A stretch of DNA of 64,000 bases, taken from contig CAVZDD010000005.1 of NCBI GenBank assembly GCA_963773945.1, forward strand, positions 620,001-684,000. The letters are read 5' to 3'. The DNA comes from JAKIWV01 sp963773945. Lineage in GTDB: Archaea; Thermoplasmatota; Thermoplasmata; Lutacidiplasmatales; UBA184. A model generated the notes under the pieces. That model worked only from the letters and a program-made list of their open reading frames with translations, searched no databases and was not told the DNA's origin. Positions 26,913-35,363 of this stretch are shown here, in pieces. Every line of letters begins with the position of its first letter. The stretch's first letter is position 1. The position numbers and the translations under genes were made by a program.

Positions 26913-27047
26913 ATGGTCGGCACCGTGCGGGAATCGACCGAGTCTCGTCTCGGTTGCGCCTGCTGCTCGTGCGAGTCCTGTTGCCGATGCTGCGCTTGCT
27001 GCGCTACTGGTGGCACCTGCTGCGAAACTTGCCCCGTCCCGACGTGA
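26913..27047 (+). CDS. 44-residue cysteine-rich peptide (13 Cys), metallothionein-like
   Basis: ATG 26913 to TGA 27047. After a 14-residue leader-like opening (MVGTVRESTESRLG) the chain is CACCSCESCCRCCACC followed by ATGGTCCETCPVPT: 13 cysteines, mostly as CC and CxC. This is typical of metallothionein-like metal-binding peptides; a modified-peptide precursor is an alternative. It lies 75 bases after ribA on the same strand and converges with a HAD gene. Not similar to anything I can name. Confidence 0.6.
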   Translation: MVGTVRESTESRLGCACCSCESCCRCCACCATGGTCCETCPVPT

Positions 27048-27089
27048 ATCCGCAGACTCCACACGACAGGCGGATGGTCCGTGCAGCCG

Positions 27090-27863
27090 CTATGCGGGCC
27101 GGTGCTCAGTAAAGCAGTCCTCAGCCAACGTCAGGTCGTCCCACCGAGCCACCTCAGGGTGGGTCCCCGGGTCCGTGGCAATGCCCTCGTCGCGGTCCCA
27201 ATGCCGACTCCATAGGCCTCGGTACAGGGCCGCGCCCATGCCGACGGAGAGGGCTCCGACGACATCCGTCTCCCAGCGATCCCCGATATGCAGAATTTCT
27301 GCGAAGGGGAGGCTGAGCCGCTCGGAGGCCTCCCGGAAAAGCCGGGGGTCCGGTTTTGAATACTCTCGATCGCTCGAGGTGATCACAAATTCGAACCGCA
27401 TGCCCCGTGAACCCAGGAAACGACGCCAGGCCTCTCCCGTGCGTTGGGTGTTGGATATCGCGACGACCGGAACGCCCCAATGGTTCAATTGGGTCACCAG
27501 CTGGACCGCCTCCGAGGTCACTGTCGGTGGGTCGGTATCGAGACCGGCAAACGCGAACCGGTCAGTGACTGCCTCCCGGGGGAGAGTAAAGTGCGACCCA
27601 GTCCTACGGGCGAGCTCGTCGATCTTGTCCGGAGTAGAGAGAGTCCGGGGGGAGCGTCCAGCCGCCCGCAACTCAGCTCGAAGGGCGTTCCACGCGCCAG
27701 CAACCTTCTCCGGTTCTACGGTCCGTCCGTCCGGCCCTACCAAGGACTCGGAAAGGATTCGGACCCGGGTTGCGTCGTGGCGGACTCCGTGTTCTGGAGT
27801 GTCCCACCAGACGGTCTCTCCAAGGTCGAGGGAGAGCGCGCGAAACAGAGGTTTGGATCCCAT
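27090..27863 (-). CDS. HAD-superfamily hydrolase
   Basis: 257 residues from ATG 27863. Haloacid dehalogenase fold: motif I FRALSLDLGETVWWD (nucleophile Asp present, second Asp replaced by Gly), motif II VVAISNTQRTG, Lys in DREYSKPDPRLF, motif III ILHIGDRWETDVVGALSVGMG. Probably a phosphatase on a small molecule; the Gly replacing the general acid Asp is unusual. The extended reading to 28076 overlaps the paralogue copy B and was not used. Confidence 0.75.
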   Translation of the reverse strand: MGSKPLFRALSLDLGETVWWDTPEHGVRHDATRVRILSESLVGPDGRTVEPEKVAGAWNALRAELRAAGRSPRTLSTPDKIDELARRTGSHFTLPREAVTDRFAFAGLDTDPPTVTSEAVQLVTQLNHWGVPVVAISNTQRTGEAWRRFLGSRGMRFEFVITSSDREYSKPDPRLFREASERLSLPFAEILHIGDRWETDVVGALSVGMGAALYRGLWSRHWDRDEGIATDPGTHPEVARWDDLTLAEDCFTEHRPA

Positions 27864-27955
27864 GGCTTCTCGAGGCCGAGCCGAAGCGACCAAAAACATT
27901 GCCCGGGGCGGGCCTCCGAGCGTCCGGAGACGGCCCACCCGTCTAAGGCGGGCGG

Positions 27956-28753
27956 TCAGCCCGGCGGTGGGAAGAGGTCCGCCAAGCCGGGAATCTTCGA
28001 GAGCGCCCGGGGTCGACCGATAGGGTAATATCCACCGATCCGACTTCGGTCGCACACGACGGTGGCCTCCGACCAAGCCTCCATGGACTGCCCCTCTACA
28101 TGGAACTCGGAATCGAACGAGCCTCGACCCGCTCCCGGAGCGATGGTGCCGCCGACAATGAGGCAGAGGGACGACTCACGAAGGTAGTTGACGAGCCACT
28201 GGAGTTCCTCCGGTCGCTCCCGGAACAGGGGGGCCACTCGGTCCGCGTTCCCGACGGCGAGGGCGCGCAAGCGCGACGTGGGGGTCGCGCCGCCTAGGAC
28301 CTCTTGGACGAGCGGGGGTAACCGAACGAAGTCGGTGAGGCGGGCCAGAAGCGTGGCGGGTTCGTCGGACCGAACGACCCCCCACAGCGCAAGATTCCCT
28401 GCGGCCCGAGCGGGTTCAAGATCCTCCGGACGTTCTGAGACGAACAGTCGTTCCGGTGGCACCCATCCCTCTCGCAGAGGCTCCGGCTTCTCGCCCCGCT
28501 CCGAGACCTCGAGCCACAGGGGCATCGCGTCGAGACTGCGAACCATGGAAAAGACCACCCGGTTGACGATCGGACGGGACGCGCCCCACACGAGGATCGC
28601 GACGGCCCGGCGATCCCAGGTCGACGGAAGGAACCAGACGTCGTCCGCTCTCGGGGCTGGACGCTCGGAGGAGTCTCCGGCCGATCCCATCGACGGCTGC
28701 CAAGGAGGAACGGCCCGTCGGCCACGAGGTAAGTCCGCAGGATTCGGGTTCAT
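27956..28753 (-). CDS. unrecognised RecA-like family protein, copy B (intact)
   Basis: 265 residues from ATG 28753. Intact paralogue of copy A. Blocks: AVAILVWGASRPIVNRVVFS, PLWLEVSERGEKPEP, GWVPPERLFVSE, LALWGVVRSDEPATLLARLT, LAVGNADRVAPLFRERPEEL, SSLCLIVGGT, then a beta-rich C-terminus. The P-loop position again lacks GKT. The upper start at 28786 is possible, but 28753 gives the same distance to the twin palindrome (64 bp) as in copy A (66 bp). Unknown function; possibly linked to HTH_10 regulators. Confidence 0.7.
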   Translation of the reverse strand: MNPNPADLPRGRRAVPPWQPSMGSAGDSSERPAPRADDVWFLPSTWDRRAVAILVWGASRPIVNRVVFSMVRSLDAMPLWLEVSERGEKPEPLREGWVPPERLFVSERPEDLEPARAAGNLALWGVVRSDEPATLLARLTDFVRLPPLVQEVLGGATPTSRLRALAVGNADRVAPLFRERPEELQWLVNYLRESSLCLIVGGTIAPGAGRGSFDSEFHVEGQSMEAWSEATVVCDRSRIGGYYPIGRPRALSKIPGLADLFPPPG

Positions 28754-28816
28754 GGCTACACCTTGGCTGAGCATCTCGCCAACCACGAACCCGCTCGGTG
28801 GTAGGTAAGGCTGAAC

Positions 28817-28846
28817 CGAACCCGTTCGAAGGACCGAACCGGTTCG
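28817..28846. promoter_or_regulatory. twin palindrome CGAACCCGTTCG / CGAACCGGTTCG
   Basis: Copies at 28817-28828 and 28835-28846, 18-bp spacing identical to the site at 22857-22886. Upstream of copy B (minus) and 150 bp before a plus-strand methyltransferase. The DNA between palindrome and start is also alike in both places (GGTT, then a CTACC block), so the whole promoter appears duplicated. Confidence 0.7.
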
Positions 28847-28996
28847 TAGGCATCGCCCGAAGATCCGCTTCGGCGGGGGAGCGTCCCGGACGCCGGGACT
28901 GACGAGTCACCCGCAAGATTGGTCGCTGGCGAAGCTCGCGAAAGATGATACGATGGAATTCGTTCGGAGCCCTAGGGGTTCCCCCTCCGCAGCTAG

Positions 28997-29644
28997 ATGT
29001 CTCGCAATCAACCTGGCCTCCCCGAGTCGCTTCAGGCCTCATGGCGCTGCACCTATGCCACCACTCCGTACCGGAAACTTCCGTGGTTCTCACCACAGCC
29101 CGCTCCCTGGTTGCGGAAGGCGGTCGGCGAACGTTGGATACGCCGGGGGACTCGCATGCTCGACATCGGCTGCGGAGCTGGGACGAACGTGCTGTTCCTC
29201 GCCCGTTCGGGATTCCGGGCGAGTGGGGTCGATCTCGCACCGGCCGCTATCGCAGCCGCACGAGCGCGCGCCTCTCGCCTCGACCTGTCCGCTGACTTCC
29301 AGGTGGGTGACGCGTTGAGGCTGCCCTATCCCGCGAGGCGCTTCGGCGGGCTGTTCGACTACGGCTGCTTCCATACGATTCCCGTCCGATTCCGAAAGGC
29401 GTACTCTCGGGAGCTCGCTCGGGTCCTCCGTCCCGGCGGCCGGTATGTCCTTGCCTGGGTGGGCCGAGAGTCCGGACAGAAATTCGGGCCGCCGCACCGA
29501 CCCTCGCTCGAAGAAGCCACGGCCGCTTTCGAAGAGGAGTTTCTGTTCCTCCGTACCGAATTCATTCCGGCCCGAGGTGGATCCTTCTCGAACTATTGCG
29601 CGTTGCTGGAACGTCGCCGGGGTCCGCGGCCTCGCCCTCGATAG
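28997..29644 (+). CDS. class I SAM-dependent methyltransferase
   Basis: 215 residues. Motif I RMLDIGCGAGTNVLFLARSG, motif II SGVDLAPAAIAAARARA, then DYGCFHTIPVRFRKAYSREL and RVLRPGGRYVLAWVG. The opening WRCTYATTPYRKLPWF resembles thiopurine/tellurite-type methyltransferases (small-molecule detoxification). Substrate unknown. It is divergent from copy B and could share its regulatory region. Confidence 0.8.
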   Translation: MSRNQPGLPESLQASWRCTYATTPYRKLPWFSPQPAPWLRKAVGERWIRRGTRMLDIGCGAGTNVLFLARSGFRASGVDLAPAAIAAARARASRLDLSADFQVGDALRLPYPARRFGGLFDYGCFHTIPVRFRKAYSRELARVLRPGGRYVLAWVGRESGQKFGPPHRPSLEEATAAFEEEFLFLRTEFIPARGGSFSNYCALLERRRGPRPRPR

Positions 29645-29700
29645 GGGTATCTCGGAACGTTTAATGCGGATGAGCGCGGAGAGAAGTGAAGAGATGACGG

Positions 29701-31386
29701 ATGAGCTTCACTACGATTCCCGTCCGGGAACTGGTTGACCAGGCGGTCCAGGGCCGTCTGGATATCCCCGAGTTCCAGCGCGATTTTGTCTGGCGTCCGG
29801 ACCAGGTCCGGTCGCTGGTCGACTCGCTGTACCGAGACTATCCGATCGGGCAGATCCTAACCTGGACGAACCCGTCGTACACGGCTCCCCGCGGCCCTTC
29901 CGGGACCCCCGCCAATCGTGTATGGCTCGTCGACGGGCAGCAACGTACCACGGCACTCTGTCTCGTGTTCGGAAAAAAGCCGTACTGGTGGCCCGAGGGC
30001 CGGGATTGGGAGCGTCGACTGGCCTCGACGAACGTCGTGGCCGACCTCCTCGCACCAGGTCCCGACCCAGAGTTCCGGCTGACCAATCCCGTGCGGGCCA
30101 CCGATCCCCGATGGATCCCCGTACGGACCGTCGTATCGAAGGAGGCCGCCGCCGGCCCGGAGTCGATGGGTGCGTACTTTCGGGCCACAGCCAAGGCCGT
30201 TTTAGAAAAGTTACCGGCTCCGATTGCCGCCGCCGCTTCCGAGGAGACTGTGGTCCAGCGGCTCACGGCGATCTGGGCGATCCGCGAACGGCCGGTCGCG
30301 CTCTCGGAGGTGCACCATGAGATCGAAGACGTGACGGAGATCTTCACGAGGCTCAACCAGCAGGGGACGGCCGTCGTCGAATCCGATGTCAGTCTCGCGG
30401 TGGCGGCGGGGATGCGTCCCGGCTGGATCCGCGAAGAGTTCCTACCGTTCCTCAAGAATCTCTCGGAGTCGGGATATGACCTCGAGCCCGGCGTGGTGCT
30501 GCGCTCGCTGACCGCGATTGGCGACGGTCGGGTCCGCCTGACCAGCGTTTCACCGGACTTCTGGGTGAGCGGCGATTTCGAAAAGCACTGGTCCCAGGCC
30601 AAGCAGTCGCTGTCGGCCGTCGTGAGCGGTCTCGCCGGCGGCGGGCTCCTCTCGTCGAGCCTCCTCCCCTCTCACACGGTGCTGATACCCGTAACGGTCC
30701 TGCACGCGAAGTACGGCCCGGAGGGGTTCCATTTTCCCCGGGCCTTGCACTGGCTCCTGTCCGCCACGCGGGATGGCCGGTACAGTGGGGCCTCGACCAG
30801 CGCGCTCGACGAAGACGTCCGGGCGATCAAGGGCGCGGACACTTTCCCGGAGGCGCTCGAGGCGCTCCGCCAGCGTTTGGAGATCGACGTCCGCGTCGCT
30901 CCTGAGGAGTTCCTGGAACGAGAGGCCTGGAGCCGGCCCATGGCTCTCCTGCTGTATCTGACGGCGTTCCACCGGAAGGCTACAGACTGGGTCACGCGGG
31001 CCCGTCTCGGCTACCCCCGCGCCGAAGGGGCGCTCGAGTACGGTTTCGTCCCCTATTGGCACCACTTCTTCCCGACGGGGCGCAGCGTGCTCCGCGCTGT
31101 TCGGTTCGACTACACGGAGGACGAGGTCGGGGCCTTGGCGAACCTCGTCTTCCTCAACCAGAAGCCGCCGGACCGAGCGTGGGTCACGACGCCCCCATCG
31201 AAGTATGTGCATGACGCATCGGTGTACAACCACGCTCTCGAGCTCCAGATGATCGCTCTCGACCGGGCGCTGTGGGAACCCGAACGCTATCGGGATTTCC
31301 TGGCCGAACGTGCTAAGCTGTGCGCGCGGGAAACCAACACGTTCCTGGCCTCGCTCCTCGGGTCCGTCGCGAGCGCCGAGCCGTAG
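29701..31386 (+). CDS. DUF262 protein with C-terminal HNH-like region (GmrSD-like)
   Basis: 561 residues. The N-terminal DUF262/ParB-like domain has RLDIPEFQRDFVWRPDQVRS and the signature VWLVDGQQRTTAL (residues 75-87). A middle helical region follows. Near residue 455 the sequence YWHHFFPTGRS then GALANLVFLNQKPPD has the layout of the DUF1524 HNH nuclease (HxxxP ... NLxxL). GmrSD proteins are nucleotide-stimulated, modification-dependent restriction enzymes; a defence role is inferred. No methyltransferase partner sits beside it. Confidence 0.75.
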   Translation: MSFTTIPVRELVDQAVQGRLDIPEFQRDFVWRPDQVRSLVDSLYRDYPIGQILTWTNPSYTAPRGPSGTPANRVWLVDGQQRTTALCLVFGKKPYWWPEGRDWERRLASTNVVADLLAPGPDPEFRLTNPVRATDPRWIPVRTVVSKEAAAGPESMGAYFRATAKAVLEKLPAPIAAAASEETVVQRLTAIWAIRERPVALSEVHHEIEDVTEIFTRLNQQGTAVVESDVSLAVAAGMRPGWIREEFLPFLKNLSESGYDLEPGVVLRSLTAIGDGRVRLTSVSPDFWVSGDFEKHWSQAKQSLSAVVSGLAGGGLLSSSLLPSHTVLIPVTVLHAKYGPEGFHFPRALHWLLSATRDGRYSGASTSALDEDVRAIKGADTFPEALEALRQRLEIDVRVAPEEFLEREAWSRPMALLLYLTAFHRKATDWVTRARLGYPRAEGALEYGFVPYWHHFFPTGRSVLRAVRFDYTEDEVGALANLVFLNQKPPDRAWVTTPPSKYVHDASVYNHALELQMIALDRALWEPERYRDFLAERAKLCARETNTFLASLLGSVASAEP

Positions 31387-31400
31387 GCGGTTCCGGTCGG

Positions 31401-32375
31401 CTACTCTTCGTGGCCGACCTGGTTCGACCGGATGAACGTTCCCCGTTGGAGGTCCCTGGCCGCTTCCTGGATCTCACTCTGGGTGTTCATCACAATCGGT
31501 CCATACCAGGCCACCGGTTCGTGGAGCGGCTTACCGGATACGAGCAGGAAACGGAGGCCGGTCTCGCCGGCCCGGATTTGCACTCGGTCCCCTTCCCCGA
31601 AGAGGACGGTCTCCCCTGCATGGGCGGTGGAAAGTCCGCGGACGAGACCTGAACCCTCGCGGCCGACGGCGACGTGAGGGTCGAAGAGTCCCGCTCCATC
31701 GATTGCTTGGGCGAACACGGTGTGACCGGACGGCACGGGCAAGGAAAATTCGGTTCCCGCGGGGAGCGTCACGTCGAGGTAGGTCGGGTCGACGGGGATC
31801 TCTCGGACCGGACCGTCGACGCCCTCAAAGTTCCCCGCGACGACCTTCACGACCCCTCCGTCGGCGGTGTGGACGACCGGAATACCGTTGGCGCGAAGAC
31901 CCCGGTAGGCCGGGGTTTCCATCTTGAGACGGCGGGGTAGGTTGACCCAGAGTTGGAATCCGGCAAGGCGGCCCTCGGTGCGGAGCGGCATCTCCTGGTG
32001 GAGGATGCCGCTCCCGGCGCTCATCCACTGCACATCTCCGGAGTCGATGGTCCCCCCGTTTCCGAGCGAATCCTGGTGCTCCACCTGGCCGTTCAACATG
32101 TACGTGACGGTCTCGATTCCCCGATGGGGGTGCCAGGGGAAGCCGGCAAGGTAGTCGGCCGGGTTGGAGGAACTGAAGTTATCGAGCAAGAGAAAAGGGT
32201 CCAAGAGGGGGACCTCATTCCCCGAGAACATCCGGCGTAGGCGGACTCCGGCACCTTCCAGCGTCTCGGCTCCTTCGAACTTTCTCGAAACCGGTCGGAT
32301 CGCCGGTGCGACCGCCGGCGGCGGTTCGGCGAACTTGCGGCGGACGGAACGAACCTGCTCTCCCATGAGGCTCAA
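31401..32375 (-). CDS. pirin-family protein
   Basis: 324 residues, bicupin. Pirin signatures: LLDNFSSSNPADYLAGFPWH, the metal ligands in HPHRGIETVTYMLNG and SAGSGILHQEMP, then GFQLWVNLPRR. Bacterial homologues include quercetinase-like dioxygenases; function in archaea is unclear. C-terminal LVSGKPLHEPVAWYGPIVMN is also conserved in the family. Start taken at the first Met; one three residues later is equally good. Confidence 0.88.
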   Translation of the reverse strand: MSLMGEQVRSVRRKFAEPPPAVAPAIRPVSRKFEGAETLEGAGVRLRRMFSGNEVPLLDPFLLLDNFSSSNPADYLAGFPWHPHRGIETVTYMLNGQVEHQDSLGNGGTIDSGDVQWMSAGSGILHQEMPLRTEGRLAGFQLWVNLPRRLKMETPAYRGLRANGIPVVHTADGGVVKVVAGNFEGVDGPVREIPVDPTYLDVTLPAGTEFSLPVPSGHTVFAQAIDGAGLFDPHVAVGREGSGLVRGLSTAHAGETVLFGEGDRVQIRAGETGLRFLLVSGKPLHEPVAWYGPIVMNTQSEIQEAARDLQRGTFIRSNQVGHEE

Positions 32376-32490
32376 CTCGTGACCGGCTGAGGAAGCGATG
32401 GGGGTTAACCGTCAGGTCACGGAGAGGTTACCAAGGTCCCCAGGTCCCGAGCGAGGGTAGATACCATGGGCCCGAGTGACCGCTTCCACG

Positions 32491-32856
32491 ATGCCGGCGA
32501 AGACTCCCAAGCGAGATTCCCTGACGCGTGTCGTTTCGATGGAACGGGTGGCGAAGCGGGTCCACGAGATGATCCGACGCGAAGCTCCGGCGCTCAAGGT
32601 GGAGATGCACTGGGGACACCCCTGGCTCGTCGGGACCGACATGGTCTGTCTTGTCGGCGCGTTCTCCCACCACGTGGGAGTAGAGTTCTGGCGAGGCAGC
32701 ACGATCCCGGACCCGGATCACTTGCTCGAGGGGACCGGGAAGAATCTGCGGCACGTGAGGCTTCGTACCCTGGAGGAGGCCTCCTCGCCGAAGCTCGCGC
32801 GACTGATCGCCCGCGCGGTCGCATTGGACCGCACGGAACCCAAGCGGGTCCGTTGA
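32491..32856 (+). CDS. DUF1801 (YdhG-like) protein
   Basis: 121 residues from ATG 32491 (a GTG at 32476 is possible). The DUF1801 pattern is seen in RRVHEMIRREAPALKVEMHW-like spacing with HPWLVGTDMVCLVGAFSHHV and EGTGKNLRHVRLRTLEE. Small single-domain proteins of this family are widespread and lack an established function. Confidence 0.65.
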   Translation: MPAKTPKRDSLTRVVSMERVAKRVHEMIRREAPALKVEMHWGHPWLVGTDMVCLVGAFSHHVGVEFWRGSTIPDPDHLLEGTGKNLRHVRLRTLEEASSPKLARLIARAVALDRTEPKRVR

Positions 32857-32908
32857 ACGGGACTTCGGGGGCCGCAGAGTTGACAAGCCGTCCGGTCCTT
32901 GGGGACCT

Positions 32909-33445
32909 GTGGCAGCCGACCGTCGACCGGGAAAAGCGCGGCGGGCGTCGACGCGGGAGCCGCCCGAGCGACTGCCCTGGCTCCGCTACGACCGGATGGC
33001 CCGCGCGGTTACCGAGCGATTGCGGGTCCGGCCGGTCCCGGGGCAGCCGTTCTGGGTCTTGGCCGTCCGCAACCCGGTCCACCATACGCACTACCAAGTC
33101 GTCTTGCCGGAATACCCCGCCGGCGAGGCCCAATTCTGCAGTTGCGTGGACTTTGCCCGGAAAGGGATCGGTACTTGCAAGCACGTCGAGGCGGCCCACG
33201 CTTGGCTCGAAGCGCATCCGGACCTCGCGCGGCCCAACTCCCTGCCCCGAGGAGTCGCCGGGGTATGGCGCGCCGTCGACGCCGCCCTGAAGGAATCGAG
33301 GTCAGCGGGGCGTCCGGCGCCGATCCGCCTGCGCGACGCGGGTCGAGTCCTGTTTGAGAAGCCGTCCGGCTCGCGTTCCATCGGTCCGAAAAAGAGGGAA
33401 GGGGGAAAAGGTTCGGTCGGGCCGGCGGGGACGTCGGGGGTCTAA
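32909..33445 (+). CDS. SWIM zinc-finger protein
   Basis: 178 residues from GTG 32909. Single SWIM finger CSCVDFARKGIGTCKHVEAA preceded by the usual strand HYQVVLPEYPAGEAQF. Flanked by basic, disordered tails. SWIM fingers bind DNA or proteins, and stand-alone ones occur with SNF2 helicases or recombination proteins; none is adjacent here. It overlaps the stop of the convergent tetraether synthase gene. Confidence 0.75.
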   Translation: MAADRRPGKARRASTREPPERLPWLRYDRMARAVTERLRVRPVPGQPFWVLAVRNPVHHTHYQVVLPEYPAGEAQFCSCVDFARKGIGTCKHVEAAHAWLEAHPDLARPNSLPRGVAGVWRAVDAALKESRSAGRPAPIRLRDAGRVLFEKPSGSRSIGPKKREGGKGSVGPAGTSGV

Positions 33446-35151
33446 CTCGACATCCCGGGCGCTCCCTTGAGCGCCTTGATTTTGTAGTACTCGGGGTCGA
33501 CGATGACCTCGCCGTTGACGCCCATCGTCTCGATGGTCTTCAGGGTCATGCCACTCGAGGACTTGGCCTTCTGCCAGTCGGGGATCGGGATCGAGAACTT
33601 CTTCTCGACTTCCGTCCGGTAGATCGGGCCCGAGTTATACGAGCAGAACGGGATGACGCGCCCATCCGGCACCGCGTAGTGGATATCGCAGCGCATCAGC
33701 CGCTGAATATCGTAGTCGTACGCGTCCTGGAAGTGCATGTTCCCGAGGTAGAGCGTCCGCCAGGTGAACTTCGCGAGGGCTTCCTTGTTCCCCTCGGTGA
33801 AGATCGCCGCGATAACGCGCACGCAGTTCTTCTCGCTCAGCCCTTCGGGGGCCTTTGCGAAGTCGAAGTACTTCGACACCTCGTGGAGCAGCTTGGCGCC
33901 GGCCACGGTACCGCGGATCCGCGCGAACCGGGCGTCCCGGTACTTCTCGATGAGCGACTCGACGTTCTCGAAGAAGCCATCGACGTCCATGAACCGGGGC
34001 AGCGGAGTGAGCTTCTGACCATCCTTGGAGACGAAGGCGAAGGTGGCGCAGCCGCACCCGGGGTGGGTCGTCAGCGTCATCTTCTCTTCGCCGTGGATGA
34101 TCGAGACGAGCTCAGAGATCGGGGCCACGGACGGCACGGGGAAGAAGTCCGACTTCTCGAACGGTCCCTCGGTGCACAGGATCCGGACCAGGTCCGACTG
34201 GGTGAACCGCATTTGGAAGCGGTCCTTGTCGGGAATCCGGGCCGTGAGCGCAACCGGCTGGAAGTTGACGCCGCGGACGACGTCAATGTTGTCGATCGCG
34301 AACTTGACGGTGGGCCAAATCTCCTTCTCGTTGAACCCGCCGACCAGGGTCGGGACGAGCACGACGGAAAGAGGCTTGTCGGGCTTGCCGGCCGCGAGCT
34401 CCTCCGGCGAGGAGTGGGTCGACCGGGCCGCCTGAATCGCCTTTTCCTTAACCTTCAGGAGCGGGACGCCCCGCACCTTCCGGTAGATCTCATCGTCCAG
34501 TCCATCGAACTGAAGGTAGAGAGTGTGCAGTCCCGAGTTCCGGGCCTGCTGGGCGAAGCCGGCTTCATTGGCGAACCGGATGCCGTTAGTAGCGACCTGG
34601 ACCTGCTTAAAGCCCAGTTCGCGGGCCATTCCACAGGCTTCCAAGAAGAGGGGAGAGAGGGTCGGCTCGCCGCCCGAGAACTGGACCGCAACAGTTCCCA
34701 CGGGCTTCTGCTCCCGCAGGGTCTTCAGCATGAAGTAGATCTGTTCGCGAGTCGGCTCGTAGACATAGCCGGCCGCGTTGGCGTTCGCGAAACAGACCGG
34801 GCACTTCAGGTTGCATCGGTTGGTCAAGTCGATCAGGGCAAGTCCCGTGTGGGACTTGTGGTGGCTGCACATACCGCACGTGGTCGGGCATCCGCGGAAC
34901 TTGTCATAGTAGGGGTTCTCGTAGCCGACGCCATCGTGGGCGTAGACTTCCATCCGAAGGTAGAAGTCGACGTCATTCGAGATGATATCCCAGAAGTAAC
35001 CGTGGGTACGGCAGGTCTTCTCCATGATCACACGGTTGTCCTTCTCCCGAACGACGGCCGGGATGACCTTGATGCACTCCGGGCAGACCGACGCGGTCTT
35101 CCGGGGCAGTCCACGGGGTGCCTGGAACTCACGCATTACTCTCGCTGGCAT
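33442..35151 (-). CDS. tes: tetraether lipid synthase-type radical SAM protein (Tes/GDGT-MAS)
   Basis: 569 residues. Radical SAM CxxxCxxC lies in TNRCNLKCPVCFAN. Extra cysteines upstream occur in ASVCPECIKVIPA and GCPTTCGMCSHHKSHTG, and FHPGCGC-like THPGCGCATF follows, as in the MJ0619/Tes family with several iron-sulfur clusters. Tes joins two archaeol chains through their phytanyl ends to make membrane-spanning tetraethers. Motif AVQFSGGEPTLSPLF is the SAM-binding GGE. ATG 35151 preceded by AAGAGGA. Confidence 0.85.
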   Translation of the reverse strand: MPARVMREFQAPRGLPRKTASVCPECIKVIPAVVREKDNRVIMEKTCRTHGYFWDIISNDVDFYLRMEVYAHDGVGYENPYYDKFRGCPTTCGMCSHHKSHTGLALIDLTNRCNLKCPVCFANANAAGYVYEPTREQIYFMLKTLREQKPVGTVAVQFSGGEPTLSPLFLEACGMARELGFKQVQVATNGIRFANEAGFAQQARNSGLHTLYLQFDGLDDEIYRKVRGVPLLKVKEKAIQAARSTHSSPEELAAGKPDKPLSVVLVPTLVGGFNEKEIWPTVKFAIDNIDVVRGVNFQPVALTARIPDKDRFQMRFTQSDLVRILCTEGPFEKSDFFPVPSVAPISELVSIIHGEEKMTLTTHPGCGCATFAFVSKDGQKLTPLPRFMDVDGFFENVESLIEKYRDARFARIRGTVAGAKLLHEVSKYFDFAKAPEGLSEKNCVRVIAAIFTEGNKEALAKFTWRTLYLGNMHFQDAYDYDIQRLMRCDIHYAVPDGRVIPFCSYNSGPIYRTEVEKKFSIPIPDWQKAKSSSGMTLKTIETMGVNGEVIVDPEYYKIKALKGAPGMSS

Positions 35152-35363
35152 TCGATTCCTCTTGCCTCGCCTTGCACCGCTCGGCGCTCGGCTTAGGGGG
35201 CACACCCGCCCCGCCCTACATAATCAATCTGTCGTGTAGCCCGCGACAATTCTCCGCCTCCATGACGGAGAGTCGCACGGTCCGAATCGCTACAATACGC
35301 ACTCAGGACACCCACTCACCGCGGGTGCCCTAATAACGTTCACCCGGTTGACCGCGACGGACG

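Noticed and set aside
33679..35196. 505-codon open frame opposite the tetraether synthase
   Set aside because: Low-complexity antisense reading of a clearly conserved gene.
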